Shown: positions 1-12,400 of the stretch, piece by piece | Numbering within the stretch: position 1 is the stretch's first letter | How the letters are laid out: each line of letters opens with the position of its first letter | NCBI GenBank assembly: GCA_964020085.1 | Contig: OZ026597.1 | Span: 10,542,162-10,606,161, forward strand | Reading direction: 5' to 3' | Source: Micromussa lordhowensis | Taxonomy: Eukaryota; Cnidaria; Anthozoa; Scleractinia; Lobophylliidae | Length of the DNA: 64,000 bases | Program-made: the position numbers and the translations under genes | Notes under the pieces: model-generated | Told to the model about the DNA's origin: nothing | Seen by the model: only the letters and a program-made list of their open reading frames with translations | The model's database searches: none

Positions 1-185
1 CTGTAGCTTAGCTTAGCAGCCGCGCATTAGGACTTTGAGTTTCTCGTCCAATCAAAATTTCCTGGAAAATTGCAATAGTTTGGCAGAAAAAAAGGATGCA
101 TTTCCGGGATTGCGATGTCAATGGATAAGGGCGAGTTTCCTCAATAAAATCCAAATTGGATTTTTAAATCTCGATAAATCCGAAA

Positions 186-310
186 ACGGATTTTGCGTTT
201 CTTGACTTGTCACTCGGATCATGGTGCATCATTCATACCCAGAGTGGATTCATCGGTTCCTTTGATGCATCATGATCCGAGTGATCTTAGTAAAGAAATG
301 CAAAATCCGT
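186..310. repeat. Foldback repeat (imperfect palindrome)
   Basis: The two arms read as reverse complements (ACGGATTTTGC at the left, GCAAAATCCGT at the right), and the inner arms share TCACTCGGATCATG against CATGATCCGAGTGA. The loop is about 35 bases. It looks like a non-autonomous foldback element; no coding content. Confidence 0.7.
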
Positions 311-329
311 GTTCCAGTCTTGGATTTTA

Positions 330-1163
330 TTAAAGTGCCACTATGATCAAATTTTTACCCCTTGATTTTTTTGGTTAATCACATAGAATTCTAAGAAAGA
401 TTAAAAACGCCGTTTACCGTTTACAAATATCTGCATTGGTTCAGGAGATATTTAAGTTTGAAAAATGAGTAAAATATGCAAATGAGATTACTGATGACGT
501 CATACACTCAACCAAATATTACATGAAGTATATCAATAGCGCTATCTCGGTCAATTTGCAGCAGAAACCATTGAAACTTGGTAGCCAAATAGTTCTAAAT
601 GCAACACATCCACAGCTATAACAATTTCCGTTCCCATGGCAACCCACTCTTTTCCAGTCTCTCTAGCCTAATATCTATATTTTAGTGATTTTAAGCTTGG
701 AAAACATTACACAAGGCTATGAACTCAACCTAATGTGTTTATATGCTTGCTGGATTATGAAGATGAGGCACCATTGGCAAATATCAATATAGAACCCTAA
801 AAGTGGTCAGAAAAGTCTTTAATATTGTGGAGGTCTGGAACCTAGTATGTTGCCATGGTAACAAAATTGTTAAGCCCATATTGCAGAGCACCTCTAGTAG
901 AATCTTACTGTAAAAATTCAAACATTTATTTTACAAATTGACTGAGATATCCTTGTTTATCATATTTGATCCTGAATGCGGTTGAGTGTATGACGTCATC
1001 ACTTGGCTAATTTGCATATTTTAAAAACTTGAATATCTCTGGAACGAAAAGAGATATTTGAAAACAGTAAAAACAGCATTTTTACTCTTGTATAGGCTAC
1101 TTGTTTATGTCTTAAAATGGCTCGGATTTGAAGGATGCGATTTTCGTCATAGTGGCACTTTAA
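330..1163. mobile_element. MITE with long terminal inverted repeats, flanked by TTAA
   Basis: The ends are TTAA-AGTGCCACTATGA at the left and TCATAGTGGCACT-TTAA at the right. The inverted similarity continues inward for about 190 bases per side: both arms carry the motif TGACGTCATACACTCAACC near 490-520 and 975-1000 in opposite orientation. The core of about 450 bases is non-coding. The TTAA on both sides suggests piggyBac-type integration, but no transposase is present, so superfamily is inference. Confidence 0.75.
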
Positions 1164-1237
1164 AGAAACGCACCCTAAAAAAGCGTTTGAGGTGACAAGA
1201 ATTATCGAGAAATTGCGATGGCTGGCTCAAATATTGC

Positions 1238-1702
1238 TTAAGGCGGGGGTAAACATGAATAGGCGTGAAATTTGAAGTGATATAAAAAAGGAAATTGTTA
1301 GGATTAAGGTGGGTTGGAAACACTACCAGACAGTTGACCCCCGCAAAAGAGAGCCCCAGGTTGCTAGGGAACTGTTTAGTATCCGTCTACTAATTCTTCA
1401 CTTCAAATTTCAATTTTCCAAATCCATCAAATCTTCAACATTTCATATTTTCCTCAATTTAACCTATCCAATCTCGTTCCCACAAGAGATCTGGGAACGA
1501 GATTATAACCTATCCTTTGAGAAAAAAAATCTCTTTCCCAAAATGCCCAAAAATTACCCAAAAATTTACACAAAACCGCCAAACAGTGGTTAATGTGTGA
1601 TAAGCAGAGAGATTTAGTGTTGCTTGAAACGTGACCGAGATATTGGCAGAAAGGCCGTGTTAAGCGACCTCAAAACAGCCTTCACGTTTACCCCCGCCTT
1701 AA
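1238..1702. mobile_element. Short MITE flanked by TTAA
   Basis: A perfect inverted repeat of about 18 bases closes the element: CTTAAGGCGGGGGTAAAC at the left, and its exact reverse complement at 1685-1702. TTAA occupies 1238-1241 and 1699-1702. A smaller palindrome (TCTCGTTCCCA...TGGGAACGAGA, about 1472-1503) lies inside it. An ORF across this region is repeat sequence rather than a gene. Confidence 0.7.
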
Positions 1703-1850
1703 GGCCCATATTTACACAGGCGACTTTTGACGCGCCGAAATTTGCAAACCAACAGCGATCACTGAGCGATTTTTGTGCGATTTGATGTCAACCCACGAAA
1801 AACGGTAATTTTGAGCAGCAGTTTCACCACAGAGCAGGCGTGAAAGGCGT

Positions 1851-1919
1851 GCAACCTCGTACCCAGGGCTTTTCCCTCATTAATTTCAAGTGAGGGAAAA
1901 GCCCTGGGTACGAGGTTGC
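1851..1919. repeat. Perfect hairpin, member of an AACCTCG-CCCAGGG foldback family
   Basis: Two perfect arms of about 29 bases, with a loop of about 11, begin GCAACCTCGTACCCAGGG. Related foldbacks occur at 49391, 50048 and 59750, so this is a small dispersed repeat family. Confidence 0.8.
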
Positions 1920-4369
1920 AAGGCGTGGTGAAATAGTACGTTTTCCCGTCGGTTTTCCCTGTTTTTACTATCGTTAATTTGTTTTGTTTTATTTTAGTTC
2001 ATTTTTGGGAGTCTCATCGCACGTGTCGTCGCAAACACCACATCCGGGCGGTCTCACCCGAGTCTTGGTTGTCAAATCTCCACGAAATTGCATCAGGTTT
2101 CGAGCACGTTTTACTCACGCGATATCGCGGCGAAACATCGCATTAAAATCACAGCTGGTTTGACTCCGAGACTGGCCTTCTCGCTAATGAGCTAAAATGG
2201 CACCCTAGGCTCTTTCGGATTCGGCCACGTTCCTCCTCTTTTCGGGGGGTGAGCGCAGGCTCATTTCCCGAAACAGTGGCTGGTAATCGAGCCTAATGGC
2301 ACCCCACCGACCAGCTCGAGCCTCGCGGCCGGCGTACAGCCACCTTTCGCCATTCCCGGCTTGCGCAAAAGCCAAACCTCCCCCTCCCTCACAAAAAACC
2401 TCCCAGCTAGCAGGACCCCATGAAGCCAGAGTTTAACGCAACCTAACCTCGGGCTTCCAAGTCATTGACTGATCAACCTGTCAATCAACCTGTCAATCGT
2501 CAAGCTTAGAACTAATGGAATATCACAAAAAACACACACCATCTTCAAAGAACTTCTTTTAATCTACAATTCATGTCGCTCAGTTCTTCACAAGAATTAT
2601 TATTTACATACACTTGCTTTCCTATCTCGCTTAAATATCACAAGTTAAATGAAATCAACTCAATATTTTTTGCACATTCATCGGGTGGTATTTTCCAATT
2701 TAATCTATATTAAATAATTCAAATTTACAAATCATCTATAACTATTTTGTAAAAGCCCAACAAAACAAACATGGAACAAATGATGCAGCTTCGTTTCACT
2801 GCTGACTTTATTATATCAAGCAAGCGCAGAACTCAAAGCTCGCTTTCAACGGAGCTACATAGGCTTGACATTTTATGAAGATTCGTTTACTGGAAACATT
2901 ACGAGAACCTGTATGGATTGTCCCTTCTTGTAATTCTTTTATTATTCAAGCTTACATAAATGATAACGAACATAAACTTATGATTATTGATACGTATCTT
3001 CAGTTTTAATTGTGCAAAGACCCATTTAAGGAAACAAATTAGCCGCATGTCAATATTTGTCGGTATTTCTAACTGTAAAAACTGCCCAATGGTTTTCTAG
3101 ACTGCAAAACCATTACTTTTCGAAAGCACGAGATTCCCAGTTCTTCAAACCGTCCTGCACGAGAGAAGCTTGGGTGCCAGCAATCATGTATCACGTAGCG
3201 TTTGGAGAGTGGCCCTATTTTCATAATCTACGTTAACAGGGCTTTATAGAAACTCTATCATTAAATCTTACTCTAATTCTATTTTCACTAGAACTTGAAC
3301 ATCACTCCCTAAAAAAACGGAGCGACTATTTCCCATAATGCAAGACTGCATTTAAAAAAAACGGTGTTAATGAAAAGTGTTCCTTTGCACCAAGTGAAGA
3401 ACACACCTTGCATTTTCGACTCCTAAAGGTAAGTTTACTCTAAGCGGTGGAAAAAAGGAAGATAAGAGAGTAGAAATAAAGAGAGACTGGCATTCCTTTG
3501 ATATCGCCAACTTGACCAGAGTGAAATTTCCTTAATACCGTTTTCGTAAATCCAGACATACATATTTTCTGATTTGTTATCAAAATATCTACTTATCTTG
3601 TGTCTGATCTTTACAGTACAAAGCTCTGTAAAAAATACTCTTCATTTACAAACTAACACTTCAAGGCAAATATCAAAATGGACTGACAAATATGTTACTT
3701 GTTAGTGGCAGCGAGGAAGCCGGGAGGATCCACGTCGCCTATTTCCATGCAGCATCTTTAATACACTAGTAGATTTACACTAAACCAATTAGATTATTTG
3801 CTCTCGATTTTGAGGTCGGGTTGCACCTTCCCCAACTATCACGCGATAGAAAGCTCGAGCTCATACTCTAATCGCAAAATAAATAGTTAACGGTGAACAA
3901 TGAGGTGGGCCTGGACATAAAGGGCATATGTAAAGATTACTGCGTCAATGTCAGATGTGTGTGAGTAAACCGCTCGTACATCTCGCAGCTCAGTGACTCT
4001 CCTTTGTTTCATCATAACCTGCAGCCTATTAAACGAGCGTGTAACGCTCTAGCCGGTTTAAACTAATCTTCGCAGTTGCTATTTGGGTCGCAAAACCGTG
4101 CGACAACCTAAAATCGGTATAAACGTATAGCCAAAATTCAGAATTGGTTAAAACCTGGAATACAAAAGGTGCGATGACACATGTATAAGAAAAGATTGGT
4201 CCTATGACAATATCAAACTCTATCTACATGATATTAATATAATAATAATATAAATATTTACCCTATCTATATTGCCGACGCGAGACATCGTTAGATTCCT
4301 TTCGCGGGAAAAAAATTACTTTACACACGACTTGTATTCTCACAAGTCTGCTCTTGTCTTCATGATTTA
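1920..4369. other. No gene recognised; 3' flank of the semaphorin gene
   Basis: The interval has a GC-richer patch at about 2000-2460 that resembles a dispersed repeat, followed by AT-rich sequence. I see no exon with splice sites and no recognisable domain on either strand. Confidence 0.5.
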
Positions 4370-4636
4370 CAGTCAAACCATGTTAAGTGTACCCCACAAT
4401 ATTACATTAATGACTTGATTATTTGAATATTGAACTTGCTAGTCGTTACAAGAATGCAATAATGAACTGGTTATTTGAATATTGAACTCGTTAGTCATTT
4501 CAAAAATCAATATTAAATTGATTGTTCTGAACATTAGACCCAGTAGCCGTATTCTTGGAACGACTAGCGCCTTCAACATTCAAATAATCAGTTCATTAAT
4601 GTAATTTTGAGGGGTAGGCTTCACTTAGTTTGACTG
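4370..4636. mobile_element. Small MITE with TA target duplication (Tc1/mariner-like)
   Basis: The ends read TA-CAGTCAAACC and GTTTGACTG-TA. Inverted similarity extends about 85 bases inward, for example the shared TTATTTGAATRTTGAA blocks. The 267-bp body is non-coding. TA duplication and a CAGT start are typical of Tc1/mariner-derived MITEs; this assignment is inference. Confidence 0.75.
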
Positions 4637-4839
4637 TAATGCTATGAGGCGTTTCCTTCTTGCAAGGCTACACCGTGTTTTAGTACCTGCAAGGTATTTG
4701 TAGCATAAAAACGGCAGCATAATGTACTACCCATCGATCCTTGAAGGCGTGGCTGATAGATCGACTTACTGCAGACGCCAAACCGGGCACTGGTAACCTA
4801 CAAAGCCTTCCTTTCTGTTGGCGCTGTTATTCTTTTCAC

Positions 4840-5745
4840 CTAGCAAACGTTAGATATTCTCCCATTTTCAAGGGACGGTTTTTTCTTTGCAAATTTCCCG
4901 ATAACAACAGTTGGCGATATCGACTTTGTAGGTGAGCTCGATGTACTTTTTCCACCTTGTTCTTGTCCAATCTTCCCCGCAGTGGAAGAATCACTGTCAC
5001 TATCTTGCGTTTCCTCGGCGTTTTGTCCTTTCTTTTTCAGCAATTTTCTCTTGCTCCGTGTTTCGTTCTTATTCCTTGTGAAATTCTCATCCCTTGGAGG
5101 TGATTTGGTGTACTTTACACCTTCAATAGTCTTGTTTGGTCCATCGCATGATTCTGGATCACGCGATGACGGTGCACAGCGGCTAACAACTTGACGGTGG
5201 AATTTCAGTCCCAGTACAAACCCGAGAAGAAGACTTAACACCACGGCCGTCACCACAGCTACGGCAAATAATCCATTGTCCGTTGAATCTACAAACAAAA
5301 TAATCACAATAAGTGAATGTTTCATAGCCTTACTTAGTATTCTCTTTACTTCCGTTTTCACTGCAATGTATAAATCTCGGACGGCAGTGAAGTTAGCAAA
5401 AGACTACCGTTCATCAAACATACATAAAATGAACAGAGTTACTATGTTGTTCTGCCGCTGTAAAAACATGGCGAACATAATTCGAGGAGAGCGAAGGAAA
5501 GGGATCTTTATTTGAAAATTTACACGTAAATACAATCGCAGCAAAGAAGGGTGTGAGGTAAAGTTGTCAAAGAGTACACGAAGACACTGCAGTCAATCTA
5601 GGCTATGGATTTGCCGGCAATTGACCGCGGCTAAATGTATCTAGACACTGCCAAAAATCAACACGCACTGTACTGAGCAAGTGACCATCATTTACTGTAA
5701 ACTTGAGTTTTAACGTACCTTGTATGTCTGGTTCTGGAGTGGGTT
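4840..5745 (-). CDS. Semaphorin last two exons: juxtamembrane microexon, transmembrane helix, cytoplasmic tail
   Basis: The microexon 5745-5719 is 27 nt and reads PTPEPDIQ between split codons. The terminal exon 5288-4840 starts DSTDNG and then gives a clear membrane helix (LFAVAVVTAVVLSLLLGF) followed by KFHRQ as stop-transfer. The tail of about 120 residues is rich in Lys, Arg and Ser (a KRKLLKKKG basic cluster, a DSDSDSS acidic patch, SSSPTKSISPT) and ends GRISNVC. No known catalytic domain (such as a GAP or kinase) is visible in the tail. The splice phases link the SEA exon (ends G), microexon (starts AA, ends G) and last exon (starts AT). Confidence 0.9.
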
Positions 5746-6410
5746 CTGAAAGGAAAACCACTTACTTTAATATTATAACATTACACAAAGAAACACAAAT
5801 AAAAATACTAAACATAGATTGCTCTGAGTTCATAAACCTTCAATCACTAAGAGGCTGTTTACGCAACGGAAGGTTTACCCATCCCGTTACTTATCAAATA
5901 GGCAACAGTCAATAAATATTTATTGACTCATGTCCATATGTCAACGATTGCGCTGGTTATCTTAGCACTAGGATCAAACTGTCACGGTTGGATAAACTCG
6001 CCTACCCCAAAAAACAACCTCTCTTAGCCATGTTAGAACAGTGGAGAAGCAATACTGGCCTCCATATTTACTGGAAATTCAAGTTCCTCAATTAAATTGA
6101 AAGGACTTTTTACAATTTATTCGATTCAATTAAAGAATTACTTTAAACAAGGCCTGTCCAGTACCACCGCTCACTTGACAACGAGGCACTCAGTGGCGTG
6201 TTTTATATTTCACCATTTCAAATGTATCAAAAGCAACCACATTGTTAATATAGTACTGCTACTTATCCTCTATTATTATCCAACTCTGCTTCCTAGAGTA
6301 CAAATATCGCGCGAAACGAGTACAAATAACAGATATTTGTACTCGTCTCATTCCTCCCGGCCGCGTGAAGTTCAAAACCTTGGCAAGTCGGAATTTTGGG
6401 AAAAGAAATC

Positions 6411-6442
<32 letters not shown>

Positions 6443-9400
6443 GTGTGTAGTATCGCAGTATATTTTTACTCGTTGTTTGTATTTCAAAATACTGCACAAC
6501 TCGTAAAAATATACAGCGATACTTCACACCAAAACGTCTAATAAGATATATTTATTTCATAGTTCGTATAGTATGATAGTATATTTATTTCATAGTCAAC
6601 TTGGCTTCGGAACAGGACTACAAGACCGCGGTTTATGTCCTTTGCTTGTGCTTTACTTTTATGAGTAAACTAAAAACTTACAAAAATCATTTTGAAGAAA
6701 TATTCTGCCAAAACTACAGTTGGGTACTGCATAGATACACATCCAGTTCGGCCGCCATACTGATAGGCAATCGTTGCCTATCAGTATGGCAAAACTTGAA
6801 CTTTGAACTTTATTTTTATTTAAACACGGTAAATCTATCAGATAAAATAATATTAAAAATTACAATCTACTTTGATCTATATAAACATGGTCTAAAAATT
6901 TAATTAGTAGCAGCCAAAATATTATATTTTTATAATGGCAGAAATCAACGTAAGCGCGTCAACATTGTGTTTGTGACACACACACACACACATATCTCAA
7001 TGACTCCAAACGGAACACGTAATTTTTAACGCCAACAATGGCTTGTCGGACCGTCAGTACGTTATTTGCCGCATTGTTTGATGACTTCATGTATTCAAAC
7101 AAAACACGCAACTTCCACTACTCATGCGTTACTGAAATTACCTGTATTTTGGGAACTGCCATTGGTCAAGGTCACCAGAACAGTACTAAAAACTGGTGGG
7201 GTAGACTGTGAGGTGGTGCTTACTTCTGAAATCAATGTATGCGTACAAAAAAATCAGTGTTTGGTGACTGACATAGACGGAATGCACGACCGCCCTCCAT
7301 AGAACCATGTGGAGTTGCTTTACAAACGAATATGACGTTTGTGATTGACAGTGGAAGTTAGCAGAACACGGAGGTTAGTTCAAGTACATAAACTAGGTGA
7401 CAAGGCTTTTAGAACAGTCCTGGATTCACCTCAACAAGCAAGAGCACGTTGGCAGGTGATTTCGTTTCCGGTAAGCGATAGAATTACGAACGTACACAAG
7501 AGATGCATGGAAGTTGCGTGGTAATGGAAAGGAAACAAAAATGCATTGAATTGGACAGCAGATTATCCAATAGGCTGCCGGCAATCAACAAATCATTTCG
7601 ACCACCTAAAACCAAAATGCTTATGGCGTAATAGATAACAATTACAAAAATAATTAATACGAGTTTTTGTACCGGCGAAGGCACGCGAGTGACCTGAATG
7701 AGAAAGACTGGACAAGACCGAAGAAGGCAAGCAGGATTTTGACGAGTGTTTCCAAGATTCAACTGCATGCTGATGTCTTGTCCAAACTGATCACAAGAGC
7801 GGGGGCTTTTAGAAGAAGAGAAGCGCAACCCTCGTACAACCGACTTCCCACAAATAATCTTTTGGCAACTTTGTACCACTCTCTTTAAGAGTGCGTCCAC
7901 GAGAGAACCGGGCAGGGATTTGCTCAAACTTGGCACAAATGTTGGGTATAAGTAAATATGTATCAGAATATTAGTTTGAAGTGTTTTATTCTGTCGAAGT
8001 TATTACACAGAATCGGTGATATGCCTGGTTCTCCTATGGTTTATGATGGACACGCTTTTAACTTGCAGGGAGCTGACCTTACAGTGTAACAAAGGTCCAA
8101 GAAAAATCACCTGAACAGTGGACTTCTTAGTTTTGTTGAAATTCATTTGAAAGATGGTTAAATCAATGACCGATATCTATAACATGCGAGTAAGGATTTT
8201 TTATCTCACTGGACCAGTCTGTCATCCTATTTATTCCTTTAAAAGCCCAAAGTCAGCATACAGAAATCTCCCCATATTTCTTAGTATCTGACATTCTGGT
8301 GTCTGTTTGTCTGATTATCCAGGGGCATTACGAGGAGATATTTCTTCATATTCGTCATGAAGTCCGTATCACTCAGAGTAATAGAATGGCAATGCCGCAT
8401 TATAAACTGCCCTTTATACATGAGATATCAACATTTAAGATATATTCACACCACTGGGTAACTATCTTACCAACTTCAGGCTCCAAATTAAGAATATGAG
8501 TTGAATCCACGCTGAGGGCTCCCACTTTACCGGTGGACACTTTTTCTTGTAAATCCTTCAACAGTTCATCACTCTTGCTCGCAGGTGCAGCCGCAAAATT
8601 CAGCGTCATTTTACAGACTACACTTCCTTCACTGTGAATACGTAACAGAAAGATTACAATTAGGAGAACGTGCCATATGCTAATTGACCTCTGTAGCATA
8701 TCCTTACAAAATGCACTCATTCGTTAACAAGTGTTACAGCGGATTTCTTTCCAACCTTTCTTCGATTCTCCACGCGGAAATTCTTACTTAACATCACGGG
8801 AAACACGCGGAATGTACCTCAACTACGTGTCCGGACAGGAATCGTGGTTGTATTGGGCACGTTGGCTAGTCGCGTCTCCATGCCATTCATTCAAGATCAA
8901 CAGCATTCAAAAAAACTCCCAGAGAAGTGTGACCCTTTGGGGTTATAGAGTTTCCTTATCTAACATACTTTACAATAACACTATAGGATCGTACAGTGAT
9001 CTAAATAACAATGCTAAAGAATTAAACAGAAAAAAGTGACTTCTGTCAGTGGGAACCTACATTCGTGTATGACGAAGAAAAAGAAAACCACACTAGACGG
9101 TGAAGGTTGGTAGTAGAGTATCTCAACTTTCTAACGACAAACAGTTAAAACTCCAATACAAGATTCTATTAGTTGTATATTGAGTGATACAATATGGAAA
9201 AATAAAAATCCCAGCGTCAATAATTTGAAGCATAAGAAGCCATTTTGTCTTCATCAGTTCGTGGATCAATTGAGCCTTCTTCCGTACCAGAATGATAAAC
9301 TAATAGAAACAGCAGGTGTGCCCACATCCGTCCAATACAGACTTTTCCCGTTTAAAAAAACCGGCAGGTGTGGTCCGCATTCGCACGACAGCCTTTTCGG

Positions 9401-12400
9401 CGGGGGCTGAATTAACAAAATAATCTTACCTAAACGAAATATCCTCGACCCTCACAAAGGCGGCGTTTTTAGAATAGATTTCCTGCACCTAAAGCAATTA
9501 AGCCACACGACACAAATAAATACTCAAACTAAATAAACAAATCACAAATTCAAGTGATAGTGCACACTTTACACGCACCCGTAAATTGCTTTGAGTTTTT
9601 TTTATGATCATCCTTCTATTTCAACCTTTGTTGCTTCTGGTATTAAATTGGCTTGTTCAAGATTGCACGATTAATTTCCGCCATTTTAATAAACATTTAA
9701 GGCGGAAATTATTCAAGAGCACACCACCCCTCCAACTCTCACGATATCTGCCCTGGATTGCAGGATCACGTGCCCTTGAACAATCCAATCAACAAGGCAG
9801 ATAACGACAACTGCACAAGCCTAAAACAATCTTAATGGAAAACAGTTTCTTTACTTCACGTTACAGAAAAACGTCATCTAATTAAATTACTACTGGACTA
9901 TGTTAAATTTGTTGGCGTAAAAAACCTGTGAAGTTTTACTTTTCTTCGTTTGGAATTTTGTTCATCCTGCATAGGGTTTTACTGTTTTTTGTTTCCTTGT
10001 TTTAGATCATTGCTGGAAAATTTACACTTACTTCAATGGCCCTAACTGCGATGTCACACGTGTACCCAGTCACTAATTCTAAAATACATACTGAAGTTTG
10101 AACTTGCGCTGCCAGGGTTTTATATTCTTCTGATGTTTTCTGGTAGAGCTCAGAACTCCATTTTTCCTTTGTAAGTCTCAATTCAGCTTTGACTTGTTTA
10201 TCTGTTAAGGAATCATATTTTTTTTTAGTTTCCATTGGATATATTAGTAGTATTAAAACATCCTCTATTAAAATTCTGTCAGTCATAGAGCTGCATGAAT
10301 GCTTGTGGCAAGAAAACATGCCTTCAATCCAACAATAATGCAGCACTCTACAATTTGAAGAAGTAACTGCTAGAAAGTTGTTGTCTCTTATTTCAACGGA
10401 AACTTATCGTTGTAGACTGCACGTTTCCAGAGAACTAAGAAGTACTCATTTACTGACGGTCTGAGATTGTACAATCATCGCCCACTTATTACTAAAAATC
10501 ACTTATTCAAAGTCTATACTAACAACATACCATGTATGTCGACCTCTTTGCTAAATGACACTCCAAACTCATTTTGTGCCACACAGTAATATGACCTTTG
10601 ACCGGTGTCGCCACTGATGGGTGTTTGGTATGACATAACCACGTGCTTAGTGCCTCCGATAACTTTGTAGACCGTCACATGTGGACTGGGCAGCCCAGTG
10701 GCATTACACACAAACAAAGACGTGCCATTGATTTTCACCAGAGTATATGTGATCACAGGTAATGTACCTGAACAAAATAAGACAGAGGCATCATGAATTT
10801 CCTGAATTTCACGTCATAGAATCGACTAAATAAGTGTCAAATTAATATACTTAATAGAGGGATGACAAAATGGAACAGTCAAAGGTTGCAGAAATCAGAG
10901 ACGCTCACATATCATTGCCAAAACACGGTTACTATATCTCACCTGTTTGAAGGTCAATTTTAGAACACTTCTTGCAGTTTGATGCCATTGATTTACTAGA
11001 ACGTTTACTAGAAGGTTTACTTAATTCACTTGCAACTTCAAACGATGCAGTCTTAGTTTGCTTCTAATTTTTGTTATTTCTGGCATGTCAAGATACATGT
11101 ACAATTTGTCTACAAATTACACTATACGGAGATGCCACTTGCAGTGTTTACCTCTGATATTCTTGGCACATGATGATGACCCCAGTTTGTTTGATACAAA
11201 ACACTCATAAACCCCAAGATGTTCCATTCCAAAGTTGTTGATGACCAACTGTTCCTGATGACCAGTCTTCCCAGGCTTGATTTGGAAGTCTGAATCAACA
11301 GGCAGAGGCTTGGAATCCTTTTTCCAGCTGGTAACTCTAGGAAGCGGGATTCCATCTCCCTGGCAGGTCAAACTACTAACACCACCCACCTGTTCCTGAG
11401 TAACTGTCAACCAGCAGGTTGGAGGTTCTAAAGATAAAAGGAATGAAACAAGGAGCACTAGTCAATAATTTATTATCGACCTCTTGAATAGTACTTGTGT
11501 TACGTTAAAAGGCCGACAACAGTAAAACAGATAAGCACACGTTATCACGAAATGGGATGAGAATACACAGATGCAGGCGAATATTAAAGTTAATAGCTGA
11601 GGTTTCGACGTCATCGTGGCACCATTCTCAAGGCAAAGTGAACAAATTAATAGTCTCTATAAAAACGCATAATAGCAAAGGATCGAAAGTTCTTAAGTGA
11701 ATACCTTTGCGTGAATCAAGTCCGTTTGCACGTTTAGAGATGGTTCGTGTTTTAAGAAATCATTTTCGATCAATACACATACGGATATAGGTATTAGATG
11801 AATGTAGGTACATGTATAAGTTGCTTTGTTTGTCATTTTGATATGACTGTTTCTCTTTTTACGACTTATTCATTCTATAAAATCGGCAACAAAAAAGTAA
11901 AGTCAACTTCTTTTTATTGACTGGCCCATTTATTTGCCACCAACAACCAAACGGATGACAAACCCAGAGGGATGTTACTTGTGGCCATTAGTTAAGGACT
12001 CTTTCCAACAATAGCAGTGGCTGTTGGGACACGCTTACCTTGTGGACAAACTTTAGAAAAGTCACCATGAACAATGTCTTGGGCCCAGCTACTGATGAAA
12101 GGAAAAGCAAAATATAAAGATACGTTGACAGAAAAGTCTATAGAAATAAAGTTAAAACGTTGTAATCTGTACCTTCCTTTCTTTTTGTCAAATGTTGTAC
12201 ACTTGTTGTTACTCCATCCACAGTAAGGATCCAAAACAGAGACACAAGTTCTAAACAAGAAAACAACCCAACATTTAGCTGAGTATTGTTACAGCTAAGT
12301 ACTAAAGATTCATCAGAATGGATATCACTAAAATGTTCATTTATCCTTTCAAGGGTTTCTTTGTTGGTATCGCATAGAGTGGTTTTCGATTGAGTGTGGA

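Larger units (their letters stand above)
5746..8470. other. Semaphorin intron; repeats only
   Basis: The interval holds short inverted repeats (listed separately), a CA microsatellite and several short unsupported ORFs. An ORF on the minus strand at 7484-7936 has no recognisable domain and no splice context linking it to the semaphorin. Confidence 0.6.

Noticed and set aside
7484..7936. 150-residue minus-strand ORF with a hydrophobic stretch
   Set aside because: No recognisable motif, no splice phase link to neighbouring semaphorin exons, and adjacent exons join without it.
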